From the IMG/VR virus record IMGVR_UViG_3300048996_000059, positions 1-44,038 of that record: a stretch of 44,038 bases of DNA. The stretch is one strand, 5' to 3'. This stretch comes from a virus. Made by a program: the position numbers and the translations under genes. Below the pieces are notes generated by a model that saw nothing but the letters and a program-made list of their open reading frames with translations, did no database searches and had not been told where the DNA came from. Shown here in pieces: positions 14,654 through 23,014 of the stretch. The stretch's first letter is position 1. Every line of letters begins with the position of its first letter.

Positions 14654-17600
14654 CTATCCAACGTTCAGCACGTGCAGTTCGGTGGCGTAGATGGCGCGCC
14701 GGTATTCCGCTCGCTTGGTGCCGTGCACCAACAGTAGGTCCCGGTCTGGAGCCATCCCCCAGATCAGGTCCTTGTACCTCTCGTATAGCCCTCCCCAGCG
14801 CTGCACGGTAATGGTGAGCGGGCCGGTCTCGTCCTCGCCCAGGATGACGGCATAGTTGACGTACTGCGGCTCCTTGACGGTGGCCGGGTCCAGCTCCTCG
14901 CCGGTACGCGAGCGGTGCAGCTCGTAGATGTCCTTCAGGTTGCGTTCCCGCACCACCCCGACCCAGAAATACTGGCCCCTGCGCGCCTCATAGGGCACGT
15001 CCTGTGAGCGGTGCGGGGCCCGGAACAGCCCCGCTTGCTTGGCGTTCACCTTCAGCCACTTCCGCACCGCCGCCAAGGTTTTGGTCATGCGCAGGATACC
15101 GAACGGGTCCTCCTCAGCACAGAAGGCTTCGATGCTCTCGGTGGTCTTAGGACCGAAGCCCTTCAGCACCTCGTACGCTGCCCAGTCGTTACCCGCAGCC
15201 TTGATGGCCCGCCGCCCGCCGCCGCGCTCCCGCCACTCCACCATTCGGGGCGCCATGTTCTCGCCGATGCCCTTGACTTGGGTAAGGCCAGCCCGCAGAG
15301 CATCACCTTCCACCGACCACGTCTCCTGCGAGCGGAGGGGGTGGGGCGGGAGGATGCGGATGCCCTTCGCGTAGGCTTCCTTCAGCAGGTCAAAGCCCTT
15401 CACCTTCGGGTCGTACTTGCGGAGCGACGCGCAGTAGAACGGCAAGGGATAGTGCTGCTTCAGCCACATGGTCCAGTAGGCCAGCATCCCATACGAGACA
15501 CAGTGCGCAGCGTTGAAGGCATACGCACCAGCCGTGACCAGCTGCTTCCAGATGCGCTCCGCCACCACGTCCGTGAGCCCCTTGTCCAGCGCCCCTTCCA
15601 CGAACTTGTCCTTCATGCGGTTGAAGGCTTGCTCGCCCTGCTTCTTGGAGATGAGCTTGCGGATGAGAGCGGCCTCCTCCCACGAGAACCCACCGATCTC
15701 CCGCACCACTTGCAGGATCTGCTCCTGGTAGACGATCTGGTAGTTGGTATGCTCGGTGATGTGGTCGATGACGCCACCGTGCCGCTCAGGCTTCTTCTTG
15801 CCGTGCTTGACCATGATGTACTCCGCCGCCGCACCCGAGTGCAACGGCCCTGGCCGCGCCAGGGCGTTGATGTCGCACACCTCCATGAAGGTGTCCGGCT
15901 TTACCTCCCGGTTCACACTGCGCATAGCCCGCCCGTCGAACTGGAAAATGCCAATGACCTCGTTGCGCCGGAAGCCCTCGTACACGGCCTCGTCGTCGAG
16001 CGGTAGGCGGTACAGCTCCTCAAGCTCCATGCCCACCATGTCCAGGATGATGCGTATGACACCCATGGTGGTGAGCCCCAACACGTCAATCTTGAGGGCG
16101 TTCAGGTACTCGGCGTCCCGCTTGTCAATCGAGAGCACCTCGCCGATGACGTTGCCCTTGGCGTCAGTGCGCTTGTACACGGCCACCGAGTCCGTCAGGG
16201 GTTGGTCGGCCACCACGATGCCCGCGGCGTGCACCGAGAACCCCTTGATGTTCCCCTCCAGGCGCTGGGCCTGCAACAGCTGGGGATACTTCTTGAACAC
16301 TGCGGCCACGTCCGGGAACATGGAGATGGTGTCCTCGATGGTGGCATTGCCGCGCAGGTCGCCGGAGGAGCGCTCGATGAGCTTGTCCTTCACGGTGTCC
16401 ACCACGTACCCCGGGATGCCGTACACCCGGGCCACCGACTCGAGGCTGTTCTTACCCCGGTAGAACGTGAAGGTGCCGATGTTGCCCACTCGGGCCGCAC
16501 CGTACCGGCTCACCAGGTACTCGCGCACCCGGTAGCGCTGCTCGTCGTCGAAGTCCAGGTCGATGTCCGGCAGGTCGTGGCGGTTGATGTCGATGAACCG
16601 CTCGAACAGCAGGGTGGGGAACTGCAACGGCTCTACCTCGGTGATGCGCAGGAGGTAACAGACCAGGCTGGCCGCCGCACTGCCGCGGGCTGGACCCACC
16701 GCGATGCCGTTGTCCTTGGCCCAGCGCACCATGTCCCCGACTACCAGGAAGTAGTCCGTGAAGCCCTTCTTCTCGATAAGATCCAGCTCGTACTTGACCC
16801 GCCGCTTGTACCGCCGATGCTCCTTGCCCTCCAACTTGTCGAAGCCCCGGTACCGCCAGCCTCGGCTCAGCAGCTTGCGGAACAGCTGGGGCCCCGGGAT
16901 GTCGCTGGGGAACACCAGCTCGCGCAACCGCGGTAGGGTCACGTTGCACCGCTCGTAGATGTCGAGGGTGGTGCCTACCGCCTGCGCTGCTTCGCGCGCC
17001 CCCAGCCCCGTCCCTCGCAGCCCCCGCAGCACCTCGGCCGCGGAGTGGTACGTCAGCTCGATACTGGCCTCCCAGTCCTGCGAGGCTGCCTCTAGAGTGG
17101 CCTTGTTGCCGCCGCGGGCAATGGCGTGCAGGAGCGGATAGATGTCCTGGTGCTCGATGAGCGGGTAGTGCACGTCGCCGGTAGCCACCAGCGGAATGCC
17201 AAGCCGTTGTGAGAGCCGGGCATTGCCCTGGTTCAAGGCGTGCTGCTTGGCGAGGGTGGTGTGTGGTTGCACCTCGAGGTAGTACCGGTCGCCAAACACC
17301 TCCCGCATGCGGGCCGCTACTCGCGACGCTGCGCGCAGATCTGCCGAATGCTCGCCCTCGCCCTTGCCCCCGAGCATCGCGACCGCCAGGCGGCCACCTA
17401 GGCACCCGCTCAGGGCTATCAGGCCCTCGCTGTGCTCGGTCAGCATGGCGCCCGTGGTCGTCGGCTTGTACTTGAAGTTGTCCCACGACGCTGTCACAAG
17501 TCGCTGAAGGTTCCGGTACCCCCGGGTGTCCATGGCCAGGAGGGTCATGTGGTTCTTCAGCTGGCCCCGCGGGTCCTCGGGCCGGGCGCAGTACGCCTCG

Positions 17601-17800
17601 TATCCAAAGATGGGCTTCACACCTGCGGCATTGGCTGCCTGCTCGAGCTGCACGTGGCTGCTGATGTTGCCGTGCTCGGTCAGGGCGAGCCCCGGCTGGT
17701 CCAGCGCCACCACCGCCGCGACGTGCTCGGCGGGCAGTTGATACCCGTCCCCGTCGCTCAGCGTGGTGTGCCCGTGGAGGTTCACCATCTGGTCCGTCAC
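14654..17800 (-). CDS. dnaE: DNA polymerase III alpha subunit (DnaE type)
   Basis: The 1048-residue C-family replicative polymerase carries an N-terminal PHP domain with NLHGHTTLSD (H9, H11), ALTEHGN and GDVHYPLIEHQD. The metal-binding residues look intact, so 3'-5' proofreading like that of actinobacterial DnaE1 is possible. The palm holds VGPARGSAAASLV and LPDIDLDFDDE, where D412 and D414 are the catalytic aspartates. The usual tandem HhH/OB region follows (LTQVKGIGENMAP). The C-terminus is somewhat shorter than host DnaE. The GTG start has GGAGG seven bases upstream and overlaps the preceding stop (GTGA). No clamp gene is visible, so it may use the host clamp. Confidence 0.95.
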   Translation of the reverse strand: MTDQMVNLHGHTTLSDGDGYQLPAEHVAAVVALDQPGLALTEHGNISSHVQLEQAANAAGVKPIFGYEAYCARPEDPRGQLKNHMTLLAMDTRGYRNLQRLVTASWDNFKYKPTTTGAMLTEHSEGLIALSGCLGGRLAVAMLGGKGEGEHSADLRAASRVAARMREVFGDRYYLEVQPHTTLAKQHALNQGNARLSQRLGIPLVATGDVHYPLIEHQDIYPLLHAIARGGNKATLEAASQDWEASIELTYHSAAEVLRGLRGTGLGAREAAQAVGTTLDIYERCNVTLPRLRELVFPSDIPGPQLFRKLLSRGWRYRGFDKLEGKEHRRYKRRVKYELDLIEKKGFTDYFLVVGDMVRWAKDNGIAVGPARGSAAASLVCYLLRITEVEPLQFPTLLFERFIDINRHDLPDIDLDFDDEQRYRVREYLVSRYGAARVGNIGTFTFYRGKNSLESVARVYGIPGYVVDTVKDKLIERSSGDLRGNATIEDTISMFPDVAAVFKKYPQLLQAQRLEGNIKGFSVHAAGIVVADQPLTDSVAVYKRTDAKGNVIGEVLSIDKRDAEYLNALKIDVLGLTTMGVIRIILDMVGMELEELYRLPLDDEAVYEGFRRNEVIGIFQFDGRAMRSVNREVKPDTFMEVCDINALARPGPLHSGAAAEYIMVKHGKKKPERHGGVIDHITEHTNYQIVYQEQILQVVREIGGFSWEEAALIRKLISKKQGEQAFNRMKDKFVEGALDKGLTDVVAERIWKQLVTAGAYAFNAAHCVSYGMLAYWTMWLKQHYPLPFYCASLRKYDPKVKGFDLLKEAYAKGIRILPPHPLRSQETWSVEGDALRAGLTQVKGIGENMAPRMVEWRERGGGRRAIKAAGNDWAAYEVLKGFGPKTTESIEAFCAEEDPFGILRMTKTLAAVRKWLKVNAKQAGLFRAPHRSQDVPYEARRGQYFWVGVVRERNLKDIYELHRSRTGEELDPATVKEPQYVNYAVILGEDETGPLTITVQRWGGLYERYKDLIWGMAPDRDLLLVHGTKRAEYRRAIYATELHVLNVG

Positions 17801-18021
17801 AGGTACCCCTCCAGATGTCCGAAGCCCTTGCACCAGTGCCGCACAAAGGAGAACTCAGCCGTGTACATCTCCTCGGCGCAAAGGACGACGGGCTCTTCGA
17901 ACCATTCGTCCCAGGCGTGCGCACGGTGGGCCGTCTCCCTGCCGCAGAACACCGGTGGGTCGGAAGGCTCATCCGATTCGAGCATCTTGCGCGGCTTCTG
18001 CCACGGTACCGGCGCGCTCAT
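17797..18021 (-). CDS. hypothetical protein, 74 aa
   Basis: A small acidic protein with three cysteines and several histidines (VFCGRETAHRAHAWDEWFEE, VVLCAEEMYTAEF, RHWCKGFGHLEGY), which could bind one metal ion. It is linked by ATGA upstream and GTGA to the polymerase gene downstream. No family recognised. Confidence 0.7.
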   Translation of the reverse strand: MSAPVPWQKPRKMLESDEPSDPPVFCGRETAHRAHAWDEWFEEPVVLCAEEMYTAEFSFVRHWCKGFGHLEGYL

Positions 18022-18218
18022 GTCTTACGCAGCCATATCTCCAGCACGGGCTCCTCGGCCTGCGCCAGCTTCCAGGACCGCTCATGAACGACCCAATCGG
18101 TGTACTCCCACACCACCAGGTCTCCGATGAGCGGGAGCCCGGTCAAGTGCGCCTGCGCCTCGGGCACCTCGAACAGGAAGTCCGGGCTCTCTTCGGCCGT
18201 GTGGAACTCGACCCTCAC
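18018..18218 (-). CDS. hypothetical protein, 66 aa
   Basis: The GTG at 18218 overlaps the stop of a 26-codon membrane gene (GTGA). The protein (VRVEFHTAEESPDFLFEVPE...) alternates strand-like segments such as IGDLVVWEYTDWVVHERSW and ends EPVLEIWLRKT. It may be a small beta-barrel or beta-sheet protein. Function unknown. Confidence 0.65.
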   Translation of the reverse strand: MRVEFHTAEESPDFLFEVPEAQAHLTGLPLIGDLVVWEYTDWVVHERSWKLAQAEEPVLEIWLRKT

Positions 18219-18295
18219 GTCACCACCGCCAAGGCCACCAGGTAGCCCACCGAGAAGGTGACCAACAGCACCCGCCAGAAGTACGGCCAGTCCAT
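18215..18295 (-). CDS. 26-aa membrane peptide
   Basis: The ATG has AGGAG seven bases upstream. The peptide reads MDWPYFWRVLLVTFSVGYLV plus six residues, a single span with a Trp-rich interface at its N-terminus. It is joined by TGATG to the 33-aa membrane gene upstream and by GTGA to the 66-aa gene downstream. A good ribosome site and coupling on both sides make it credible despite its size. Confidence 0.55.
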   Translation of the reverse strand: MDWPYFWRVLLVTFSVGYLVALAVVT

Positions 18296-18396
18296 CACAC
18301 AACTCCTAGCACGTCAGGCAGCATCACCAGCAGGTACCACACGGCCCAGAGCACCAGCACCAGGCCGACGGAGGCCGCGGTCAGGGCCGCCTTCAC
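18295..18396 (-). CDS. 33-aa membrane peptide
   Basis: The GTG start overlaps the upstream stop (GTGA). The sequence begins VKAALTAASVGLVLVLWAVW and continues hydrophobic to its end (YLLVMLPDVLGVV). It is the first of two consecutive tiny membrane peptides; the pair could act together, for example as a two-component pore, but this is only a guess from the arrangement. Confidence 0.55.
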   Translation of the reverse strand: MKAALTAASVGLVLVLWAVWYLLVMLPDVLGVV

Positions 18397-18665
18397 AGGT
18401 TCGCCCCCTTGGCACCTTCCAGCCAGGCACGGTCGAGCTGGTCCTGGCTGACGTAGCCCAGCGGCCCGTTCACCACCTTGCCCGGTAGCTCCTGTATCCA
18501 CAGCAGGGCGTCGAACGAGTAGCGCTGCTCCTTGTGCAGCCACCAGACCACCAGGGCCATACCGGCATGCCGGTACACCGGGTGATTGTGGGTGACGAGG
18601 AGCGTGGCGGTTTCCCCGCCCATCTCGAACACGTCACCCGGCTTCAGTTCCTGAACGGTGGTCAC
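18393..18665 (-). CDS. hypothetical protein, 90 aa
   Basis: The start is the GTG of a GTGA overlap at 18665. The N-terminus (TVQELKPGDVFEMGGETATL) resembles the LKPGD-V type beta-hairpin used by many small beta-barrel proteins, followed by LVTHNHPVYRHAGMALVVWW. I see no complete Hint/intein motif. Function unknown. Confidence 0.7.
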   Translation of the reverse strand: MTTVQELKPGDVFEMGGETATLLVTHNHPVYRHAGMALVVWWLHKEQRYSFDALLWIQELPGKVVNGPLGYVSQDQLDRAWLEGAKGANL

Positions 18666-18904
18666 TGGCACCCCTTCTGTCCCGGCGCATGCACGGTGAA
18701 GCACGCCATGCACATGGCCTCTCGGTAAACCTGACGCTGCACCGGGCTCAGCCCGGCGTCTTCCTCTGGTGCTTGCAGGTCGCATTCGTCCTCAACGATG
18801 ATGCCGCCCTCGTACCGCACGAGAGTGCCCACCTTGAACGTCCGGTTGCAGCTACCGCACCGGCCGCCGTAGTACGCCTTCCACGCTCCGGTGGTGGTCC
18901 TCAT
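18662..18904 (-). CDS. small zinc-binding protein, 80 aa
   Basis: Cysteine pairs GRCGSCNRTF and AMCMACFTVH give a C-x2-C / C-x2-C metal site. Between them lies KVGTLVRYEGGIIVEDEC, a phrase nearly repeated in the 71-residue protein at 1673-1888. The length and fold suggest a zinc-knuckle adaptor or a nucleic-acid-binding protein. It is coupled by ATGA and GTGA to its neighbours. Confidence 0.75.
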   Translation of the reverse strand: MRTTTGAWKAYYGGRCGSCNRTFKVGTLVRYEGGIIVEDECDLQAPEEDAGLSPVQRQVYREAMCMACFTVHAPGQKGCQ

Positions 18905-19494
18905 GCGATGGCCATGCGGTCGAACACGGACTCGTAGTGGTGGGCGCCCATGATGGCGCGTGCCTCGGCCAGCGTCAGGCCCAGTCCGCGCATAGCCTCC
19001 ATGATCACAGTGTCGAGCTGCTTGCGCACTCGACTTTCGGCCGCCCGCACCTCACTGACGGCAAGCGCCTTGCGCTTGGTGGCCACCGTCGCACGCGCCC
19101 GCTTCGGCTTCGGGGCATCGAACACCCGGTGCTTGCGGATGTGCTCAGCGGGGGTGGGGATGGTGTCGACCACCAGACCGGTCTCGGTCACTACTGCGAG
19201 GAGGGGGCGGGCGGGCGGTGCCATGACGATGGTGTTGCCGCCCTGCTCCTCCCACTCTGCCAGCACGACCAGAGGCTGCTCGCCCGTCTCCCGCTCGCGC
19301 TTCAGGCGCGCGACCTTGACCGGCTCGGCCAGCTGGTGCAACGTTCTCTGCCAGTCCCGGTCGGCCGCCCCGCGGCCCAAGCCCCGCTTGTTCTCGCCGA
19401 CAACCTGGGCGTAGTCCTGCAGGGCTTCGAGCCACTGCCACACATACAGCGCGAGCAAGATGATGGCCCGCTCGAGTCGGTTCACGTCACGCAT
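18901..19494 (-). CDS. hypothetical helical protein, 197 aa
   Basis: The N-terminus is helical and aromatic (RAIILLALYVWQWLEALQDY). A strand-rich middle follows (PLLAVVTETGLVVDTIPTP). A Lys/Arg-rich linker (KPKRARATVATKRKALAV) leads to a C-terminal helical domain (LDTVIMEAMRGLGLTLAEAR). The start overlaps the glycosylase gene stop by eight bases. It lies downstream of the uracil-DNA glycosylase. No family recognised. Confidence 0.75.
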   Translation of the reverse strand: MRDVNRLERAIILLALYVWQWLEALQDYAQVVGENKRGLGRGAADRDWQRTLHQLAEPVKVARLKRERETGEQPLVVLAEWEEQGGNTIVMAPPARPLLAVVTETGLVVDTIPTPAEHIRKHRVFDAPKPKRARATVATKRKALAVSEVRAAESRVRKQLDTVIMEAMRGLGLTLAEARAIMGAHHYESVFDRMAIA

Positions 19495-20059
19495 GGGGCA
19501 CCTCCAATAGCCTGCTGAATTCCTCGAACAGCGTGGTCCGAAGGCTCATACGGTACAGGGCTACCGCGGGGTGATACAGGGGCATGAGCCAGGGCCAGCC
19601 AGCCACAGTCTGCCACTGCCCGCGTACCGCAGACAACCGCAGGGTTGGCTCCAGTGCGTGCAGCGCGTGTCTCCCCAGCGTAACCACGTACATAGGAGCG
19701 ACGATACTCAGCTCTTTGCGCAGGTATGCGACACTGGCCGCCACCTCCATCGGGCTGGGGTCGCGGTTCTTGGGCGGGCGGTACTTGACGACGTTGGTGA
19801 TGTACACCATGTCCCGCGAGAGCCCAATGCTCTCCAGCATCTCGTTCAGCAGTCGGCCACTGGGCCCACAGAACGGACGCCGCGCCCTCTCCTCAGCAGC
19901 GCCAGGCGCCTCGCCGATGAAGGCATAGGTGGGGCTCAGCGCCCCGCGGCCCGGGACGTATGTCGTGTTGGCCCGCAGGTGCACCAGCGCTGGCGAGCGG
20001 TCCACACAGTAGGTCACCCCGAGGGCGGTCAGCTTGGCACGGCGTCCGTTCTCTGGCAT
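19487..20059 (-). CDS. uracil-DNA glycosylase superfamily protein
   Basis: The 190-residue protein has motif A as FIGEAPGAAEE (about 48-57) followed by RRPFCGPSGRLLNEML, a central ITNVVKYRPPKNRDPSP (Asn89), and motif B as LYHPAVAL (His163). This pattern fits family 4/5-type glycosylases, which remove uracil or deaminated bases from DNA. Family 4 enzymes carry four cysteines for an Fe-S cluster; here only C18 and C64 are seen, so the cluster is probably absent. The frame opens 89 codons earlier, but the ATG at 20059 has a GAGGAGAGG site and a TAATG overlap with the PP-loop gene. Confidence 0.85.
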   Translation of the reverse strand: MPENGRRAKLTALGVTYCVDRSPALVHLRANTTYVPGRGALSPTYAFIGEAPGAAEERARRPFCGPSGRLLNEMLESIGLSRDMVYITNVVKYRPPKNRDPSPMEVAASVAYLRKELSIVAPMYVVTLGRHALHALEPTLRLSAVRGQWQTVAGWPWLMPLYHPAVALYRMSLRTTLFEEFSRLLEVPHA

Positions 20060-20949
20060 TAGACCTCTCCTCGAGCCATCGCGCTGTACAGCCCGCGCGC
20101 ACTGCGGTACCCGGGATAGCGAGCCAGCAGTATGCGGCCCATCTCCTCGGCGAAGTAGCTGTCTCCCTTGTGCAGGTTGACGGGCAAGGGCCGCGTCGGC
20201 AGGAGCAGGCTGTCGACCAGCTTGAAGGCCATGTGCAGCGGCGCCTTCACGATGGGCCGGTTGACCTCCTGCCAGGTGGTACCCCGGAATGCCTCTCGAA
20301 TGGTGGGGTCTCGGAAGGGCGTCCACACGCTTAGGCCCATCTCCTCTCCGATGCGCTTCACGCCCTGGCTACAGCTCTTGTCCAGGGTGTAGTACCGGTC
20401 GCGCAGTTCATCGATACGGGTGGGGTCGGTATCCTGCTGGACGTTGGTGCGCTGGCCCTTGGGGACGCCCTTGCTGCGCTCCATGTTGTGACTGGCCCAC
20501 TTGCTGTTCGCGAAGTACCCGTCGGCCTGGTCTCCGGTCAACAACACCTCCAGCCCCTCCTCCTTCGCAGCCCGCATCACCACCACCATGGGTGCCAGGC
20601 ACTCCACCTCCACCTTGCCCTTGTACCCGTAGCTGATGACCAGTCGGGCGGCCATCTCCAGGTCCTCCGGGCTCATCACGGCAATGGCCCCGCGGAAGGG
20701 CAGCCTGAGCGCCTTCGCGGCCTCCTGGGCCATGGTGAAGTCCGTGCTGGTGGTGGTGCTGGGCGTGTAGCTCACGACGGTGGGCCGGTGGCCCACCGTC
20801 AGCAGGGCGGCCAGCACACAGCTACTGTCGACGCCGCCGCTAAGGGCTACCCCGACCTGGTGGCCCGCCGGGATACTCTCGGCGCAGGCCAGGAGCCGCC
20901 GCCGCACCGTACCGGCGATGCGTGCGGCGACGGACCTCTGGGCGTTCAT
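20059..20949 (-). CDS. PP-loop ATP pyrophosphatase, asparagine-synthase-like
   Basis: A 296-residue protein with the N-type ATP pyrophosphatase P-loop ALSGGVDSSCVLAAL (SGGVDSS at 37-43). The second signature, VLLTGDQADGYF (about 136-146), matches the synthetase domain of asparagine synthase (LLSGDGADELF-like). The N-terminal glutaminase domain of AsnB is missing. Such stand-alone domains adenylate a carboxyl or carbonyl group and then amidate or thiolate it. It sits between a glycosylase and an Nmad1 protein, so a role in nucleobase modification is possible. No QueC-type cysteine motif is present. Substrate unknown. Confidence 0.82.
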   Translation of the reverse strand: MNAQRSVAARIAGTVRRRLLACAESIPAGHQVGVALSGGVDSSCVLAALLTVGHRPTVVSYTPSTTTSTDFTMAQEAAKALRLPFRGAIAVMSPEDLEMAARLVISYGYKGKVEVECLAPMVVVMRAAKEEGLEVLLTGDQADGYFANSKWASHNMERSKGVPKGQRTNVQQDTDPTRIDELRDRYYTLDKSCSQGVKRIGEEMGLSVWTPFRDPTIREAFRGTTWQEVNRPIVKAPLHMAFKLVDSLLLPTRPLPVNLHKGDSYFAEEMGRILLARYPGYRSARGLYSAMARGEV

Positions 20950-21165
20950 TTAGAGCTTCAACTCCCGACGGCGGAACTGAACGGTGACGTAGCGGTGCGG
21001 CAACTTGACGATGAAGCCCATCACGGTACGGAGGCCGGTCTTGCCCTTCAGCACCGCCCCGCCGAACTCGTTGGCGTGCAGCCAGCTGAAGCCCCAGGTG
21101 CCCGCTACGCGACTACGCCGCTTGCGGCTTTGGAACATTGGCGCCTTGAACGATTGGGTTGCCAT
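20950..21165 (-). CDS. small basic protein, 71 aa
   Basis: The ATG at 21165 is preceded by GGAGG at six bases. The product is rich in Arg and Lys (SFKAPMFQSRKRRSRVAGTW) and ends VTVQFRRRELKL. Its stop touches the ATG of the PP-loop gene (TAAATG). Being basic and beta-rich, it could be a small DNA- or RNA-binding protein. No family recognised. It overlaps the upstream gene by 53 bases. Confidence 0.65.
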   Translation of the reverse strand: MATQSFKAPMFQSRKRRSRVAGTWGFSWLHANEFGGAVLKGKTGLRTVMGFIVKLPHRYVTVQFRRRELKL

Positions 21166-21355
21166 TCTTGACCTCCGGTGGAAGGCACTGACAATCGCAG
21201 CCCGCACATTTGGCGTGCTGCTCCGTGGCCTCGCGCAGGGCCCCGGTAAGGACCCCTCGCGAGATTTCGGCGTGACCCTTTGCGGCCAGCCGTTCGGCGT
21301 GCTCGCGCTTGATGGCCAGCATGTCGGCCGCCGTAGCGCACTCGGTACTAATCAC
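21113..21355 (-). CDS. hypothetical protein with C-terminal cysteines, 80 aa
   Basis: The GTG start overlaps the Nmad1 stop (GTGA). The N-terminal half is one long helix (ADMLAIKREHAERLAAKG). AKCAGCDCQCLPPEV then offers four cysteines in a compact C-x2-C-x-C-x-C cluster, likely metal-binding. The gene ends inside the next reading frame. Function unknown. Confidence 0.65.
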   Translation of the reverse strand: MISTECATAADMLAIKREHAERLAAKGHAEISRGVLTGALREATEQHAKCAGCDCQCLPPEVKNGNPIVQGANVPKPQAA

Positions 21356-22092
21356 TTGCCGCCGCCCCAGCGGTTCTCCTCGGTCCAGTTGACGACCGTG
21401 AAGGCGGACAGGTTGATGAGGTCGAGCAGGGTGTCGACGACGGTCTCACCATCCCGGGTGTAGTTGGCGGGCAACGGATACCCGTCTCCGTCGGCGTCCC
21501 GCCAGAGCATGCTCTTCAGGCGCTCGGCCTTGCTCTGAACGCGGGACAGGTTGCCCATGTACCCCTGTTTGCGCCAGGCGTCCCGATAGCTGGCATTCTT
21601 GCTCTCCAGCAACCGAAGCGCGTCCCCGACCACGTTGCGCACGTCCTGGAGCGGCATCGGGTCGCCGTGCGCCACCTGGTCCTCGCGCGCCTTCAACAGC
21701 TCCAGCTCGAGCCGCTGCACCTTCTCCCGGCGCTCCCCCTCGGCGGTTTCGTACATGTCCGGGCTCTCGCCCATGTAGGCACCGTCGAAGGCGACCTGCA
21801 CGCTCGGCGAAGCGTAACTACCGAAGGTGGTCGCCTGCGCCCTCAGGTCGGCCTCGTGCTGTGCCCGCTGACGGTTGCGCCGCTTCTCGATGTAGTACTC
21901 GTCCTCGCTCATCTCCTGGTCAGCCCTGGCCTCGGAGGGGTGCTTGCGCAGGTATGCCTCCTTCTCCTGGCGCCCTCGGGCTACCTCCTGGTGGAAGGTG
22001 CGCACCTGCGGCTCCACGTCCAGCTGGGCCCTGTGGATGCACTCCGCGGGGTCGCACTGGCGGTGGTTGTCGGCTGCGTGGTTCTCGCTCAA
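21352..22092 (-). CDS. Nmad1 (DUF1599) domain protein
   Basis: The 246-residue protein has a helical, charged N-terminal half (QARADQEMSEDEYYIEKRRN-like region). The C-terminal half matches the nucleotide-modification-associated domain 1: LESKNASYRDAWRKQGYMGN, RVQSKAERLKSMLWRD and GETVVDTLLDLINLSAFTV. Nmad1 proteins are linked to phage pathways that hypermodify bases. TTG is the start: AGGAG lies six bases upstream and no ATG competes. The N-terminal extension carries two cysteines (QCDPAECIH). Together with the neighbouring PP-loop, HAD and MazG genes it suggests altered nucleotides. Confidence 0.8.
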   Translation of the reverse strand: MSENHAADNHRQCDPAECIHRAQLDVEPQVRTFHQEVARGRQEKEAYLRKHPSEARADQEMSEDEYYIEKRRNRQRAQHEADLRAQATTFGSYASPSVQVAFDGAYMGESPDMYETAEGERREKVQRLELELLKAREDQVAHGDPMPLQDVRNVVGDALRLLESKNASYRDAWRKQGYMGNLSRVQSKAERLKSMLWRDADGDGYPLPANYTRDGETVVDTLLDLINLSAFTVVNWTEENRWGGGK

Positions 22093-22101
22093 CCTGTGCT
22101 C

Positions 22102-22809
22102 CTAGTTCTTCGGTTGGGTGCCAAGGAACGCGTACTCGCTCCATCGGCCTCGTTCGAGGTGCTCGACCAGGCTCAGGCGGGCACCGTCGCAACTGTTCTC
22201 CCACCACTCCTCGCCCTCCCAGTGGTGGACGTTGTGCGTGCGCAGCATGAACATCGCCGGTACCGGCAGGGTCAAGCCGCGAGCCTGCGAGAGGAGGGCG
22301 GGGTCGTCGTCTAGCACTGCCGCGACGTAATCCCCGTACTGACGCTTCAGGTCGCGGTACTTGTGCTCGCCCATCAGCAGGGCGTCGTACGGGAGACGGT
22401 TGCGGCGCAACCACTCCACCGTGTCCGGCTCGATGTTGTCCATGTGCAGGTACGGCCGGGTCGTGCAGAGCACCACCCACGCCCTCCTTCGCAGCGTGGC
22501 CAGCAGCTCGCGAGCCCCCGGGTACACCGGCATGCTGCGCTTCAGCCCTCCGCGGCGGTAGGCGAGCTTACACTGCCGATACCGGGCCTTGCTGATGCCC
22601 ATGTACTCCGCCAGCGTGCAGCTACCGTCGTAGGCGTCGTCGGGCCAGTACTGGTGCTCGCCGCGCGCCACCTTTGGCCCAGGCCAGAACTCCGGCGCGC
22701 CCAGCCAGTCTCGGGCGAAGGCGAGGAAGTGGTCGTGGTACTGGCCCAGGGTGCCATCGATGTCGATGCCCACCACCGGGTCGTTCTGGTTCCAGCTACG
22801 ACGGGTCAA
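22102..22809 (-). CDS. HAD-family phosphatase
   Basis: A 235-residue protein with the four HAD motifs. VVGIDIDGTLG gives nucleophile D16 and acid/base D18; LCTTRPYLHM is motif II; the Lys of EHKYRDLKRQYG is motif III; and VLDDDPALL is motif IV. A cap region lies between motifs I and II. HAD enzymes of this type are 5'-nucleotidases or polynucleotide 3'-phosphatases. In this gene run a nucleotidase role is likely. The TTG start has GGGGAG nine bases upstream and overlaps the previous gene by 14 bases. Confidence 0.82.
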   Translation of the reverse strand: MTRRSWNQNDPVVGIDIDGTLGQYHDHFLAFARDWLGAPEFWPGPKVARGEHQYWPDDAYDGSCTLAEYMGISKARYRQCKLAYRRGGLKRSMPVYPGARELLATLRRRAWVVLCTTRPYLHMDNIEPDTVEWLRRNRLPYDALLMGEHKYRDLKRQYGDYVAAVLDDDPALLSQARGLTLPVPAMFMLRTHNVHHWEGEEWWENSCDGARLSLVEHLERGRWSEYAFLGTQPKN

Positions 22810-23014
22810 CGGGACGCACTCCCCACATGTACGTGAAGCCGCCGCCCGGGAGAGCGGCTACCCCGACCGGCCGGAGCCCGTACTGCGGGTCGCGCTCCTG
22901 TAGGGCCTGCTTGGCCTCGCGGTCCACGTGCGCAACGCACACGGCCCGCTCCTCGTCGGTGAGATCACTCCACCGCTTCGTGTGGTACTGCCGGAAGTAC
23001 AGCGGTGCGGCCAT
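22796..23014 (-). CDS. hypothetical protein, 72 aa
   Basis: The start is the ATG of a TAATG overlap with a small membrane gene. The sequence has RQYHTKRWSDLTDEERAVCV, a helical segment, and a Gly/Val-rich end (VGVAALPGGGFTYMWGV). No family recognised. It precedes the HAD gene and overlaps it slightly. Confidence 0.7.
   Translation of the reverse strand: MAAPLYFRQYHTKRWSDLTDEERAVCVAHVDREAKQALQERDPQYGLRPVGVAALPGGGFTYMWGVRPVDPS

Noticed and set aside
18393-18665. Hint/intein-like reading of the LKPGDVF phrase
   Set aside because: No catalytic Cys/Ser at position 1 and no later intein blocks; the phrase alone is common in beta-barrel proteins.
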